Source: Ktedonobacteria bacterium brp13 (GTDB lineage: Bacteria; Chloroflexota; Ktedonobacteria; Ktedonobacterales; Ktedonobacteraceae). From it: DNA of 64,000 nucleotides. The stretch is from contig AP024096.1 in assembly GCA_015099395.1 (NCBI GenBank), positions 3,286,001-3,350,000 on the forward strand. The letters run 5' to 3'. The notes under the pieces were generated by a model, which was not told the DNA's origin, did no database searches, and saw only the letters and a list, made by a program, of their open reading frames with translations. A program made the translations under genes and the position numbers. Of the stretch, positions 1-8,861 are shown one piece after another. The stretch's first letter is position 1, and the number at the start of each line of letters is the position of its first letter.

Positions 1-172
1 TGTTCTGGAGACAGGACAAAACAGGACACGAACAGCGCGCCCTCCCTTTCCCATCAATTGCTGAAAAAAGACATAGATTATCAGGGAAAGTCTGATGTAT
101 GGACTTTCTCCATCGGAAAGAGTATCTCTCACTGGAGAGAACTCGTCCGTAGACAACGAGAGGACAATAGTT

Positions 173-637
173 ATGGAAACACAAGATACTTTCCTTACCA
201 ATGATGGTCTACAACGTGCGATGCATCAACTCGAATTCCTGCGCACAGTGAAGCGTGCAGAGGTCGCGCAATATCTCCATGACGCCAAAGAATCCGGTGA
301 TGTTATTGACAATGCTGCCTATGAAGAAGCCAAAAGTCAACACACCAACCTTGAAGGGCGCATCGCCGAGCTGGAGAAGATGGTAGCTCGTGCTGTCCTG
401 ATTGATGATGTTCAGAGCGACGTTGTTACAATCGGCTCGAAGGTCAATCTCGAAACGGAGACCGGTCGCAAATATAGCTACAAACTGGTCGGGGCCTTTG
501 AGGCTGATCCCAGCGCGGGTCGTATTTCAAACGAGTCACCGGTTGGGAAAGCACTACTTGGACACAAGGCAGGTGACATGGTAATCGTCGCTACCCCCGG
601 CGGCGTCAAAGAATATACCATCATCGCTATCGCTTAG
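173..637 (+). CDS. greA: Transcription elongation factor GreA
   Basis: GreA rescues backtracked RNA polymerase by stimulating cleavage of the nascent transcript through the secondary channel. The 154-residue product has the usual two parts: an N-terminal antiparallel coiled coil (about residues 10-75, with the acidic tip region around DVIDNAAYEEAK) and a C-terminal FKBP-like domain ending in the conserved SPVGKALLGHKAGD and a hydrophobic strand. An upstream in-frame ATG at 95 would add 26 residues unlike the family. The ATG at 173 is preceded by GAGAGGA at a normal distance and matches the family length of about 155. It lies just upstream of lysS, a common arrangement. Function is from family knowledge and the call is confident. 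Confidence 0.93.
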   Translation: METQDTFLTNDGLQRAMHQLEFLRTVKRAEVAQYLHDAKESGDVIDNAAYEEAKSQHTNLEGRIAELEKMVARAVLIDDVQSDVVTIGSKVNLETETGRKYSYKLVGAFEADPSAGRISNESPVGKALLGHKAGDMVIVATPGGVKEYTIIAIA

Positions 638-720
638 ACCCCGGCTGGTATAGTAGAAGTTCTATACCTGTGTCTATCGATAGCACTCCTTCCCATACCT
701 ATACCCTGCAGAGACGCAGC

Positions 721-752
721 GGCCCGGGAATACTGTTTGACATTCCCGGGCC
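721..752. terminator. GC-rich hairpin after greA
   Basis: An 11-bp perfect inverted repeat (GGCCCGGGAAT and its complement) encloses a 10-nt loop about 85 bp after the greA stop. There is no U-tract after it, so it may be a weak or factor-assisted terminator. It is preceded by the sequence TGCAGAGAC, which also precedes hairpins near 6026 and 13395. The rest of the 638-1008 gap shows no gene; the lysS promoter was not identified with confidence. Confidence 0.5.
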
Positions 753-1008
753 GATCGGTCTGAGTAGGATCCCTGGCATCCCTGCCATCCTCTTCCATTT
801 GAAAAACACTCAGATCTTCTTCCAAACACTCGCTCAATAGGCCCGGACACGGCTCATGAGCTGAGACAAAGCCATCTACACAGGCTCTGCGAACAATGTT
901 ACAATACAGGGACTGATGACATGAGAAAACGACAGCACTATTCTCACTAATCCACGAAAAAAATAAGACAAGTACGGGTGTAACCCCTGTGAAAGGTCAA
1001 TAAATAGC

Positions 1009-2493
1009 ATGGCAGACGAACGGGAGATCCGTATCCAACACTTACAAGCTCTACGTGACCTGGGTATCGATCCTTATCCTCAAACGGTTGAACGCACACA
1101 CACTATTGCGGATGTCCTCACCCATTTTGATAGCTATATGGGACCAGAAGGGGCGTTTACGCTGGTCGGACGCATCCGTCTGTTACGCGAGATGGGCAAA
1201 GCGACCTTCGCGCAGATTGAGGATGGTACTGGTCGCATTCAGATCTATATCCGCATCAATGATGTCGGCCCTGAGTTGTATCAGCAGATCAAGCTCCTTG
1301 ATCTGGGCGACTTTATACAGGTGAGTGGTTTTCTCTTTGTGACACGCACGCAAGAACGTACCCTGCATGTACAGAGTTTCCGCATGCTGGCGAAGGGGCT
1401 TCGTCCACTCCCAGAAAAATACCATGGCCTGGAAGATAGGGATACACGACAACGCAAACGCTACCTGGATCTGATTGCGAATGGCGATGAGATTAAGCAG
1501 GCCTTTGTAGCGCGGAGCCGCATGATTACCTCTATCCGCCAGTTTATGGACGAACACGACTTTATCGAGGTCGAGACACCAATCCTGCAACCGCTCTATG
1601 GTGGTGCGAATGCCCGCCCATTCACAACACATCATAATACTTTGGATCGCGACCTCTTCCTGCGCATAGCTATCGAGCTCTATCACAAACGCTTGATCGT
1701 TGGCGGCTTTGAGCGCGTCTATGAGATCGGGCACACTTTTCGCAATGAGGGCATCGATCGCAGCCATAATCCTGAATTCACAATGATGGAGTTCTATATG
1801 GCCTACGCTGACTACAACGATACGATGCTGCTTGTTGAACAGATGCTGGCTGCGGCGGCCCAGAAAGTCAAAGGGACGACTCGTATCAGCTATCAGGGAA
1901 CCGAGATCGATCTTGCTCCGCCCTGGAAGCGCTATCCACTATTGGATACTATTGCAGAGTTCACGGGCATCGATGTACGCTGGTATCCTGATCGTGAGAG
2001 TCTGGCGGCTGCGATGCGTGCGAAGAAGTACGAGGTCGATCCAAAGCTGGGCTATGGTCGTCTGATCGATGACCTCAAGGGCGCGATGTTCCGCCAACGC
2101 CATCCCGAGCTCCTACAAGCCCTTTTCCTGACAGACTACCCGCTCGATGTCTCGCCGCTGACCAAGCAGCATCGTTCACAAGCTGGCCTGGTCGAACGCT
2201 TCCAGCCTTTTATTGGCGGTCTGGAGTGTGGCAATGCCTATACAGAGCTGAACGATCCGCTCGATCAAAGAACACGCTTTGAAGATCAGGCACGCCAGCG
2301 CGCACACGGTGATGATGAAGCTCAAGTTCTGGATGAAGATTTCTTGGAGGCATTAGAGATCGGCATGCCACCGACCAGTGGCGTTGGCCTCGGCATCGAT
2401 CGACTCGCGATGCTGCTGTCCGATCAAGAATCGATCCGCGACGTCATCCTCTTCCCTACCATGCGTAGATCCGCCGAAGAGGCGCAACTATAG
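1009..2493 (+). CDS. lysS: Lysyl-tRNA synthetase, class II
   Basis: Charges tRNA-Lys with lysine in the cytoplasm. The 494-residue protein carries an N-terminal OB-fold anticodon-binding domain (about 45-150, with GRIRLLREMGKATFAQIEDG) followed by the class II catalytic core. Motif 2 is visible as FRNEGIDRSHNPEFTMMEFY and motif 3 as GVGLGIDRLAMLL near the C-terminus. The length fits bacterial LysS. It starts at an ATG with a distant GAAAGG upstream. It follows greA on the same strand, although a hairpin lies between them, so co-transcription is uncertain. Nothing looks damaged. Confidence 0.96.
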   Translation: MADEREIRIQHLQALRDLGIDPYPQTVERTHTIADVLTHFDSYMGPEGAFTLVGRIRLLREMGKATFAQIEDGTGRIQIYIRINDVGPELYQQIKLLDLGDFIQVSGFLFVTRTQERTLHVQSFRMLAKGLRPLPEKYHGLEDRDTRQRKRYLDLIANGDEIKQAFVARSRMITSIRQFMDEHDFIEVETPILQPLYGGANARPFTTHHNTLDRDLFLRIAIELYHKRLIVGGFERVYEIGHTFRNEGIDRSHNPEFTMMEFYMAYADYNDTMLLVEQMLAAAAQKVKGTTRISYQGTEIDLAPPWKRYPLLDTIAEFTGIDVRWYPDRESLAAAMRAKKYEVDPKLGYGRLIDDLKGAMFRQRHPELLQALFLTDYPLDVSPLTKQHRSQAGLVERFQPFIGGLECGNAYTELNDPLDQRTRFEDQARQRAHGDDEAQVLDEDFLEALEIGMPPTSGVGLGIDRLAMLLSDQESIRDVILFPTMRRSAEEAQL

Positions 2494-2585
2494 TATCGGT
2501 GGTAGATGGAATAGAATAGACTAGTAAAAACGGCGGAGAAAATAGCAAGGTCCGTGGCGTTGTATTAGGTGACCTGTTAAATGTA

Positions 2586-3356
2586 GTGGGTAATGTGGAT
2601 GAAGAAGGGGTGGTGTCATTGGATAGGTTGTCATGGTCACGTACATTGCAAAATGTGCTCAGTTTACTCTTTCCGTTGCATTGTGTCGCCTGCCAGACGA
2701 GTGGAGCGCTCTTCTGCGCAACGTGTCTGGCGGCGGTTCAACCCATTGCAGAACCTCTTTGCCAGCGCTGTGGGCTCCCGTTGCGGGACCGTTTCTGTGG
2801 GCATTGCCGCCTGCTACCGCCTGCCATAGGTAGTCTCACGGGACAGCGCAGTGTCAGTCTGTATCAGCAGCCATTCAGTACATGTATCCAGGCCTTCAAA
2901 TACCAGCAACAGACCAGCTTAGCGCCACTCCTGGGCAACCTCCTGGCCCTCGCCTACCAACGCTACCAACTCCATGCCGATCTTATCATTCCAGTGCCAC
3001 TGCATTATGAACGCGAGCAACAACGTGGTTATAATCAAGCAACCCTGATCGCCAGAGTCTGTGCACAACAACTTACGCTGCCACTGGACACCACCGGACT
3101 CAGACGCACCCGTGCAACGTCAGCACAGGCCATGCTCAAAGCCGAACAAAGGTACCATAATGTCCTGGGTGCTTTCCACTACCAGGCAGCCGCTGCAACC
3201 TTGAACGTGCGTAACCGTAATATTCTCATTATAGATGATGTAAGTACAACGAGTAGTACACTGGTGGCCTGTGCAGATCCGCTCTGGCAAGCGGGTGCAC
3301 GCGAGGTCTGGGGTCTGGTACTTGCGCGCCCTTTGAAACCGCTAGCGTTCTTTTAA
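2586..3356 (+). CDS. ComF-family phosphoribosyltransferase-like protein
   Basis: ComF-like proteins are linked to DNA uptake or handling in naturally transformable bacteria; the biochemical substrate is not established here. The 256-residue product has an N-terminal zinc-ribbon region with four Cys pairs (CVAC, CATC, CQRC, CGHC between about residues 33 and 75). A type I phosphoribosyltransferase domain follows, with IIPVPLHYEREQQRGYNQA and the PRPP loop NILIIDDVSTTSSTL. No ATG lies near the 5' end. GTG at 2586 is the outermost start, and a later GTG pair near 2610 preceded by GAAGAAGGGG is also possible, so the start is uncertain. The family call is strong. Confidence 0.85.
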   Translation: MGNVDEEGVVSLDRLSWSRTLQNVLSLLFPLHCVACQTSGALFCATCLAAVQPIAEPLCQRCGLPLRDRFCGHCRLLPPAIGSLTGQRSVSLYQQPFSTCIQAFKYQQQTSLAPLLGNLLALAYQRYQLHADLIIPVPLHYEREQQRGYNQATLIARVCAQQLTLPLDTTGLRRTRATSAQAMLKAEQRYHNVLGAFHYQAAAATLNVRNRNILIIDDVSTTSSTLVACADPLWQAGAREVWGLVLARPLKPLAFF

Positions 3357-3444
3357 CATTCAATTGATAGTATACAGTAACAAACAACTATTAGAGATAA
3401 CACGATTGTACAGGAATAGTCTGTGCGAGAGAGAGTAGTGTGTG

Positions 3445-3453
3445 TGCTATAAT
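3445..3453 (+). promoter_or_regulatory. Extended -10 promoter of ftsH
   Basis: TGCTATAAT is an extended -10 match (TGn plus a consensus TATAAT) about 120 bp before the ftsH start. No good -35 hexamer lies 17 bp upstream, as is usual for extended -10 promoters. The same TGnTATAAT form recurs before glyA, moaD and hicA in this window. Confidence 0.6.
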
Positions 3454-3573
3454 AGGGCACACAAGAGTCTCAATTATAACGCCAGGTAGCTGAAGTATAC
3501 ACAAAACTATACCAGGTACTAGCGGCTACCAGCGCTTGCCACACATAGCCACATTGGAACGAGAGGAGCCCAG

Positions 3574-5562
3574 ATGGCAAAGAAGAGAAAATGGCTCGGT
3601 ACGAGCTTTTTCTGGCTCCTGATCTTGCTGATTGCAATCCTGATCATTGTATTTATTGTACGACCACAAACATATGTCAGGCCGGTTGCTGTCTCAAGCA
3701 TCTTGAGCGACTTGAAGACGGATATGGCAAGAGAGCAGCTCGATACCTTAACAGTTTCTAACGGGTCCATTACACTGATCAGGGGCCAGGCAGCGAATGC
3801 ACCTCAGGAATCTGCAACGATAGATAGTAGCTTCGATATCACCCGTGTCCTGAACAAGAACAATATCGATTACACCAATCCGCAGGTTCTTAAGCTCCAA
3901 TACGAGGCCCCCAGCCAATTCTGGAACTGGTTGGGTGCACTGGGGACTTTCCTTCCGCTGGTATTGGTCTGTGCGTTCCTGATCTTTATGTTTCGGCAAA
4001 CTCAGGGCAACAATAATCAGGCCATGTCGTTTGGTAAGAGCCGAGCGCGTATGTTCTTGGGCAATAAACCTTCGGTGACCTTTGCCGATGTCGCGGGCGT
4101 CGAAGAGGCCAAGCAAGAACTACAAGAAATCGTTGAGTTTCTGAAATATCCTGATAAGTTCGCGGCGCTCGGCGCGCGCATCCCCAAGGGACTTTTGCTG
4201 GTCGGCCCTCCTGGCACCGGCAAGACCCTTATCTCACGCGCTGTGGCTGGCGAGGCCGGGGTCCCCTTCTTTAGTATCAGCGGCTCCGAGTTCGTTGAGA
4301 TGTTTGTAGGTGTTGGGGCAAGCCGCGTACGCGACCTCTTTGAGCAGGCAAAACGCAATAGTCCCTGTATCGTCTTTGTTGATGAGATCGATGCAGTCGG
4401 TCGCCAGCGTGGTGCGGGTCTCGGTGGCTCTCATGATGAACGCGAACAGACGCTCAATCAGATTCTGGTGGAGATGGATGGTTTTGATGGCAATACCAAT
4501 GTAATTGTGATCGCTGCCACCAACCGTCCTGACGTGCTCGATCCGGCACTCCTGCGTCCTGGTCGCTTTGATCGCCAGGTGGTACTGGATCGCCCTGATA
4601 TTCGTGGTCGCGTCGCGATTCTGCAAGTCCATGCACGTGGAAAACCCCTGGATGATGATGTCTCGCTGGAGGTACTTGCCCGACGCACACCTGGTTTCTC
4701 GGGCGCAGATGCCGAGAACCTGCTGAATGAGGCCGCTATCCTGACGGCACGACGTGGGAAACAGAAGATCGGCATGAGCGAGGTCGAAGAGGCGATCGAT
4801 CGTGTTGTTGCAGGCCCGGCCCGCAAGAGTCGGATTATCAGCGAACGCGAGAAGTCCATCACGGCTTACCATGAGGTCGGACACGCTCTGGTCGCTCGTA
4901 TGCTACGCAATACCGATCCGGTCCATAAGGTATCAATCGTTGCACGAGGCCAGGCAGGTGGCTATACAATGCTCCTACCGACGGAAGATCGCTATCTCTG
5001 GAGCAAGCCGCAGTTCGAGGATACGCTGGCGTATGCCATGGGCGGTCATGTCGCCGAACTGATCATCTTTGGCGAGGTCACGACTGGCGCATCGAACGAT
5101 ATCGAACGCGTCACCAAGATCGCGCGCTCGATGGTCACTGAGTATGGCATGAGTGGACGCATAGGACCAGTATCCCTTGGTCACAAAGAGGATATGATCT
5201 TCCTTGGACGCGATATCAACGAGCAGCGTAACTATAGCGAGCAGACAGCACGCGAGATCGATGAAGAGATACGGCGTATCATTCAGGAAGCCTTTGATAA
5301 GGCATATCATATCCTGCTCCAGAACAAGACGCGCCTGATCATGATCAGTGAGCGCTTGATCAAAGAGGAGACGTTGGAGGGACCACTCTTCGAGTCACTC
5401 TTCAATCAGCCCGTCAATGACGAGCAGTACGAAGAGCCATCGGTCATGGCTGGCATGCCGGTCATCGACGCGAACAATGCGACTGGCTCGCACGCTGGCG
5501 GCTATGCCCTGCCACCGCAATTACAGCCACCCTATACAACGAGTGACGAAGTGCACCATTAG
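3574..5562 (+). CDS. ftsH: ATP-dependent zinc metalloprotease FtsH
   Basis: Membrane-anchored AAA+ protease that degrades short-lived and misassembled membrane proteins. The 662-residue protein has a first membrane segment at about 10-30, a short extracytoplasmic domain, and a second segment at about 115-135. The AAA module follows, with Walker A GPPGTGKT (211-218), Walker [10 protein letters not shown] and the second region of homology ending RPGRFDRQV. The M41 peptidase domain carries the zinc motif HEVGH (433-437). The ATG follows GAGAGGAG. The stop codon is formed at the junction with omega-RNA copy 1: the gene supplies TA and the element supplies the final G. Without the element the stop would be TAA. 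The terminator of the transcript lies beyond the element. Confidence 0.97.
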   Translation: MAKKRKWLGTSFFWLLILLIAILIIVFIVRPQTYVRPVAVSSILSDLKTDMAREQLDTLTVSNGSITLIRGQAANAPQESATIDSSFDITRVLNKNNIDYTNPQVLKLQYEAPSQFWNWLGALGTFLPLVLVCAFLIFMFRQTQGNNNQAMSFGKSRARMFLGNKPSVTFADVAGVEEAKQELQEIVEFLKYPDKFAALGARIPKGLLLVGPPGTGKTLISRAVAGEAGVPFFSISGSEFVEMFVGVGASRVRDLFEQAKRNSPCIVFVDEIDAVGRQRGAGLGGSHDEREQTLNQILVEMDGFDGNTNVIVIAATNRPDVLDPALLRPGRFDRQVVLDRPDIRGRVAILQVHARGKPLDDDVSLEVLARRTPGFSGADAENLLNEAAILTARRGKQKIGMSEVEEAIDRVVAGPARKSRIISEREKSITAYHEVGHALVARMLRNTDPVHKVSIVARGQAGGYTMLLPTEDRYLWSKPQFEDTLAYAMGGHVAELIIFGEVTTGASNDIERVTKIARSMVTEYGMSGRIGPVSLGHKEDMIFLGRDINEQRNYSEQTAREIDEEIRRIIQEAFDKAYHILLQNKTRLIMISERLIKEETLEGPLFESLFNQPVNDEQYEEPSVMAGMPVIDANNATGSHAGGYALPPQLQPPYTTSDEVHH

Positions 5563-6004
5563 TCAGGAACCCTGTCCCCTAAACGGGACGGGCTTGTAGA
5601 GATGGGGTGGTTTCTGCCCGTCTTCTCTGCGAGCTTACCTGACCAGTCCCAGCCAGGACTGTTCCTTGCATGCCCCTTGGGGCGGGAAACGGTTATCGGG
5701 CTACGATAGCGGCAATGTTCAAGAACGTACCAATGCGTGCATGCCAGCGCATTGCTCTATAACTTCTGAGTTAACCAGGTCTACGAGGGTTAAGCCAGTG
5801 CTCAGGAGACGTGCAGACCGCTATCATCGACGAGGCACACATTACTTTGTGCGGAAAAGGGTGCCAGCCATCTCTGGCATTGAAGGACAGACCGCACTTC
5901 TGTTCTTCCCCCGCAAGGGGACGGCTTGAAACATTGTGCGTCTGCGGACGCCTTTCTTTCCTCCCATAGCCTGAAGGCGTATGGGTCCCCAGAAAGGATT
6001 TCTT
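5562..6004 (+). ncRNA. HEARO/omega-RNA mobile element, copy 1
   Basis: This 443-bp element is identical to copies at 39503 and 55436 and near-identical to 33714. Its first part folds into many short stems, including a left-end hairpin around GTCCC/GGGAC, CAGTCC/GGACTG and AATGCG/CGCATT. The right end has CCCATA-GCC-TGAA-GGC-G-TATGGG. It begins in the stop codon of ftsH and ends just before ATGG. The layout (variable 5' flank as guide, structured scaffold, fixed motif at the right edge) and the host type match HEARO RNAs, the guide RNAs of IscB/IsrB nucleases. No nuclease gene is inside. Translations of the right half (…ALLFFPRKGTA) could be a remnant of an iscB 3' end. The family assignment is from memory, not from a covariance search. 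Confidence 0.68.
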
Positions 6005-6025
6005 ATGGCCCATACGTTGCAGAGA

Positions 6026-6058
6026 CAGGAGCGGCCTCGTATCGCTCCTGTTTTTTTT
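6026..6058 (+). terminator. Rho-independent terminator of the ftsH transcript
   Basis: A perfect 8-bp stem (CAGGAGCG/CGCTCCTG) with a 9-nt loop is followed directly by eight T. It sits about 20 bp after omega-RNA copy 1. The element therefore lies between ftsH and its terminator and would be transcribed from the ftsH promoter. Confidence 0.9.
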
Positions 6059-6235
6059 AAGCAGTAATTGGGAGACCAACTGCTGAAAATATTGTACAAT
6101 GAACGCATGGGAAGATTTTCGGTTTAGCATCTGGTCAGACACAAGCAAGTAAGAGGCGCCACTGTACCCCCATATCATCGTCATCTGAGCACATGACGAT
6201 CTCTTCTGCTTTATTTCTTTTGTGAGGAATGGCAT

Positions 6236-7501
6236 ATGTCGACAAATAAGATACAATCACAAGCGCAAATGCAAATGCAACTACAACAACGAGACTGGGT
6301 TGCCCTTGAACAGCAATACTATCAGGGGACGTTTAAACGTCAGCCAATCACCCTCGTTCGTGGACAAGGGACACGTGTCTGGGACTCCAACGGGAAAGAG
6401 TATCTCGACATGGTCGCAGGTATCGCCGTAAACGTCCTCGGTCACTGCCATCCAGCCGTCGTGGAGGCGGTCCAACAGCAGGTTACCCAACTTGTCCACG
6501 TCTCTAACCTCTACTATAATACGCGGCAGATTGAGCTAGCTGAACTGCTGGGCATCCAGAGTAACGGTATGCGCTCATTTTTCTCTAACAGTGGAGCCGA
6601 AGCCAACGAAGGTGCCATTAAGCTGGCACGTAAATTTGGCCGCATGCATCGCCACGGAGCATTCGAGATCATCAGCATGGAGAATAGCTTCCATGGTCGT
6701 ACGCTGGCAACGACAGCGGCTACCGGGCAAGCCTCCTACCAGGCAACCTGGGCACCCATCCCCGACGGTTTTAAGCAGGTACCATTCAACGATCTGCAAG
6801 CGCTCAAAGATGCCACCAGCGCGAAGACGGTAGCAGTGCTGGTCGAGGCAGTACAGGGCGAGGGCGGTATCTGGCCGGGTAACCCTGAGTTCATCAGGGG
6901 TCTGCGCGCATGGTGCGATGAACAGAACCTGGTACTGATCGGCGACGAGATTCAGGCGGGTATGGGTCGTACAGGCAAGTTCTTCAGTTGGGAAAACTAC
7001 GGTATCCGCCCCGATATCGTCACGCTGGCAAAAGGACTGGCCGGTGGTGTGCCTATCGGCGCTATGCTGACCGATAAGCGAACCGATCTCTTTACACCGG
7101 GTGATCACGGCACAACGTTTGGTGGCAATCCGATTGCCTGCGCCGCCGGTATTGCTACGATCACCACCATACAAGAGCTTCACTTGCTTGAGAATGCCAG
7201 CAAGGTTGGCGACTACTGGAAGAGCAAGCTCGATGCACTGTGCGCAAAATACGACTTCATCGATAGCCCGCGCGGTATTGGACTGATGCGCGCCGTCCAT
7301 GTCAGCCACGGTCTCGCTCCGGTTATTGTCGCGCAAGCATTGGAGCAAGGTCTGCTGCTGAACAGTGTCGCACCCGATACACTGCGCATGATCCCGCCAC
7401 TGGTCCTGAGTGAGAAAGACGTAGACGAAGCAACCTTTCTGCTCGACAATACCCTGGCCGCAGTCTCTGCCTTACCCGCCGTCCAGGAAGCTCGCTCATA
7501 G
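6236..7501 (+). CDS. argD: Acetylornithine/succinyldiaminopimelate-type aminotransferase
   Basis: Class III PLP-dependent aminotransferase, most like ArgD, which converts N-acetylglutamate semialdehyde to N-acetylornithine in arginine synthesis. The 421-residue protein shows VWDSNGKEYLDMVAGIAVNVLGHCHP near the N-terminus, FFSNSGAEANEGAIKLAR, the DEIQAGMGRTG motif, and the Schiff-base lysine K266 in LAKGLAGGVPIGA. The ATG at 6236 follows GAGGAATGG. A Gln-rich N-terminal stretch of about 20 residues is unusual. Related enzymes such as ornithine or 4-aminobutyrate aminotransferases share the fold, but length and motifs favour ArgD. No other arginine genes are nearby. Confidence 0.82.
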   Translation: MSTNKIQSQAQMQMQLQQRDWVALEQQYYQGTFKRQPITLVRGQGTRVWDSNGKEYLDMVAGIAVNVLGHCHPAVVEAVQQQVTQLVHVSNLYYNTRQIELAELLGIQSNGMRSFFSNSGAEANEGAIKLARKFGRMHRHGAFEIISMENSFHGRTLATTAATGQASYQATWAPIPDGFKQVPFNDLQALKDATSAKTVAVLVEAVQGEGGIWPGNPEFIRGLRAWCDEQNLVLIGDEIQAGMGRTGKFFSWENYGIRPDIVTLAKGLAGGVPIGAMLTDKRTDLFTPGDHGTTFGGNPIACAAGIATITTIQELHLLENASKVGDYWKSKLDALCAKYDFIDSPRGIGLMRAVHVSHGLAPVIVAQALEQGLLLNSVAPDTLRMIPPLVLSEKDVDEATFLLDNTLAAVSALPAVQEARS

Positions 7502-7546
7502 GTTATCAGGGTTACCAGACGCAACAAGAACCGATAATGTAATGAC

Positions 7547-7580
7547 AGGAGGGTCGTGCTTATGTGCGACCCTCCTTTGC
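7547..7580. terminator. Terminator between convergent argD and GH5 genes
   Basis: A perfect 10-bp inverted repeat AGGAGGGTCG/CGACCCTCCT with a 10-nt loop is followed by TTTGCTG on the plus strand. It sits between two converging genes and probably serves both. Confidence 0.75.
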
Positions 7581-7601
7581 TGTCGCGAGCCTAAAATCAG
7601 C

Positions 7602-8861
7602 TTACTGTGTCTGTGTAATGCTACGACTCAGTGGATAGAGAATCTTATTGAGGTATTGCTGTTTATCCTGGTCAATGCTGCGCCAATCAGTATCCATGAT
7701 GCCTCCCGTATCTTGCGAGTCGGGATTCCAACACCAGTAGGTCCAATTGATCCCCTGTGCGCCAGTCCCCAGATAGGAGACCAATCGCGTAAGCCATTGG
7801 CGATCACTCTCTGTACGTAGCGTGGTACCAAATTCACCCACCAGAACAGGCGCAATATTATCTTTCTGGATATAGCCCCAATAACTATCCCAGACCGCAG
7901 GCAGGTTTTGTGGATAGTTTACGGCATGAAACCAGGGATGGTCCGCAATGCTTTGCCCATATTCATGTGGTGAGTAGACCACGCGGTTGGCAAGCTGCAA
8001 TAGTACAGGATGGCTCTTGACGCCTTGCAGATTACCGCCCCACACGTCACAGGACGTATTTCCTGCGCCAGAGCTATAGCACTCGACCCCTTCAACAATG
8101 ATCAGCAAGTTGGGGTTGACACTCAGGATGGCATTGCCAGCACGCTCGGCAGCCAGATGCCAATCGTAGCGTACATCACCACAGTTCCAGCAGGCAGGCA
8201 AGTGTGGCTCGTTATGTAGATCGGCACCGATAACCATCGGATTATGCTTATAGTGTTGTACCAGCATCTTCCAGTCGCTTATCCAGCGCGACTCTGGATA
8301 GGCACTCGTATACCAGAGCGCGCTCTGACCACTCGCAGATGGTCGATGGCGATCGAGAATAATGTGCAGACCGCTAGCGCTGGCTGCATTGACGATCTTG
8401 TCCAGCAAGCGCAGACCGCTCAGTCCTTTGAGATCTGGATTGAGCTGATAGTTGATACCCTGTGGCTTACTCTGTGCATCGAATAACTGATTAGAATAGG
8501 GCAGTCGCAGCGTGTTATAGCCCAGACCTTGCATCTGGTGCAACATATCTTTATAGTTCCGCTGACCAAGTCCGTGCACGACAAAGCTGGTAGTCTCAAA
8601 ACCATACCAGTTAATACCCGCCATACGTACTGGCTTATCGTTGGTATCACGTATCTGCGCACCATCGGTGTGCCAGTAGCCCATGCCAGCAGGCAAGCTA
8701 GCGATGAAGAGACTATGCCAGAGCCAGAGCACTCCAATAGAGAGCGCGATCCCGCTGATCAGTAATAGCACAAAGAGCCGCAGGGATCTTGTCCGCGCGC
8801 GACCATGCTTACTAAGCTTATTATTATGATCGTATGACATGCTAGTATCCTTATTTTTCAT
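7602..8861 (-). CDS. Membrane-anchored GH5-family glycoside hydrolase
   Basis: Probable endo-acting beta-glycanase of glycoside hydrolase family 5. The 419-residue protein has a basic N-terminus and one membrane segment (about 28-50), so the enzyme should face the outside. The catalytic domain shows RMAGINWYGFET, the acid/base glutamate E218 in DLHNEPH and the nucleophile E343 in LVGEFGTT. These are the expected paired residues of the family. The start overlaps the stop of the upstream glycosyltransferase gene by ATGA (8858-8861), so the two are translationally coupled. Cellulase is the closest activity, but the substrate cannot be told from sequence alone. Confidence 0.85.
   Translation of the reverse strand: MKNKDTSMSYDHNNKLSKHGRARTRSLRLFVLLLISGIALSIGVLWLWHSLFIASLPAGMGYWHTDGAQIRDTNDKPVRMAGINWYGFETTSFVVHGLGQRNYKDMLHQMQGLGYNTLRLPYSNQLFDAQSKPQGINYQLNPDLKGLSGLRLLDKIVNAASASGLHIILDRHRPSASGQSALWYTSAYPESRWISDWKMLVQHYKHNPMVIGADLHNEPHLPACWNCGDVRYDWHLAAERAGNAILSVNPNLLIIVEGVECYSSGAGNTSCDVWGGNLQGVKSHPVLLQLANRVVYSPHEYGQSIADHPWFHAVNYPQNLPAVWDSYWGYIQKDNIAPVLVGEFGTTLRTESDRQWLTRLVSYLGTGAQGINWTYWCWNPDSQDTGGIMDTDWRSIDQDKQQYLNKILYPLSRSITQTQ

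Noticed and set aside
1183..1767. 194-residue minus-strand ORF inside lysS
   Set aside because: Antisense shadow of a well-conserved gene with no recognisable motif.
5666..5929. 87-residue ORF repeated in all four 443-bp elements
   Set aside because: It lies in the structured RNA region, has no ribosome-binding site and no family likeness. Its conservation follows from identity of the whole element, so it is treated as non-coding.
5562..6004. IS200/IS605-type TnpB or PATE explanation for the 443-bp element
   Set aside because: The element has hairpins near both ends, but the variable edge is at its 5' side and the fixed motif at the 3' side. That is the IscB/HEARO layout rather than the TnpB one. 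Not fully excluded.
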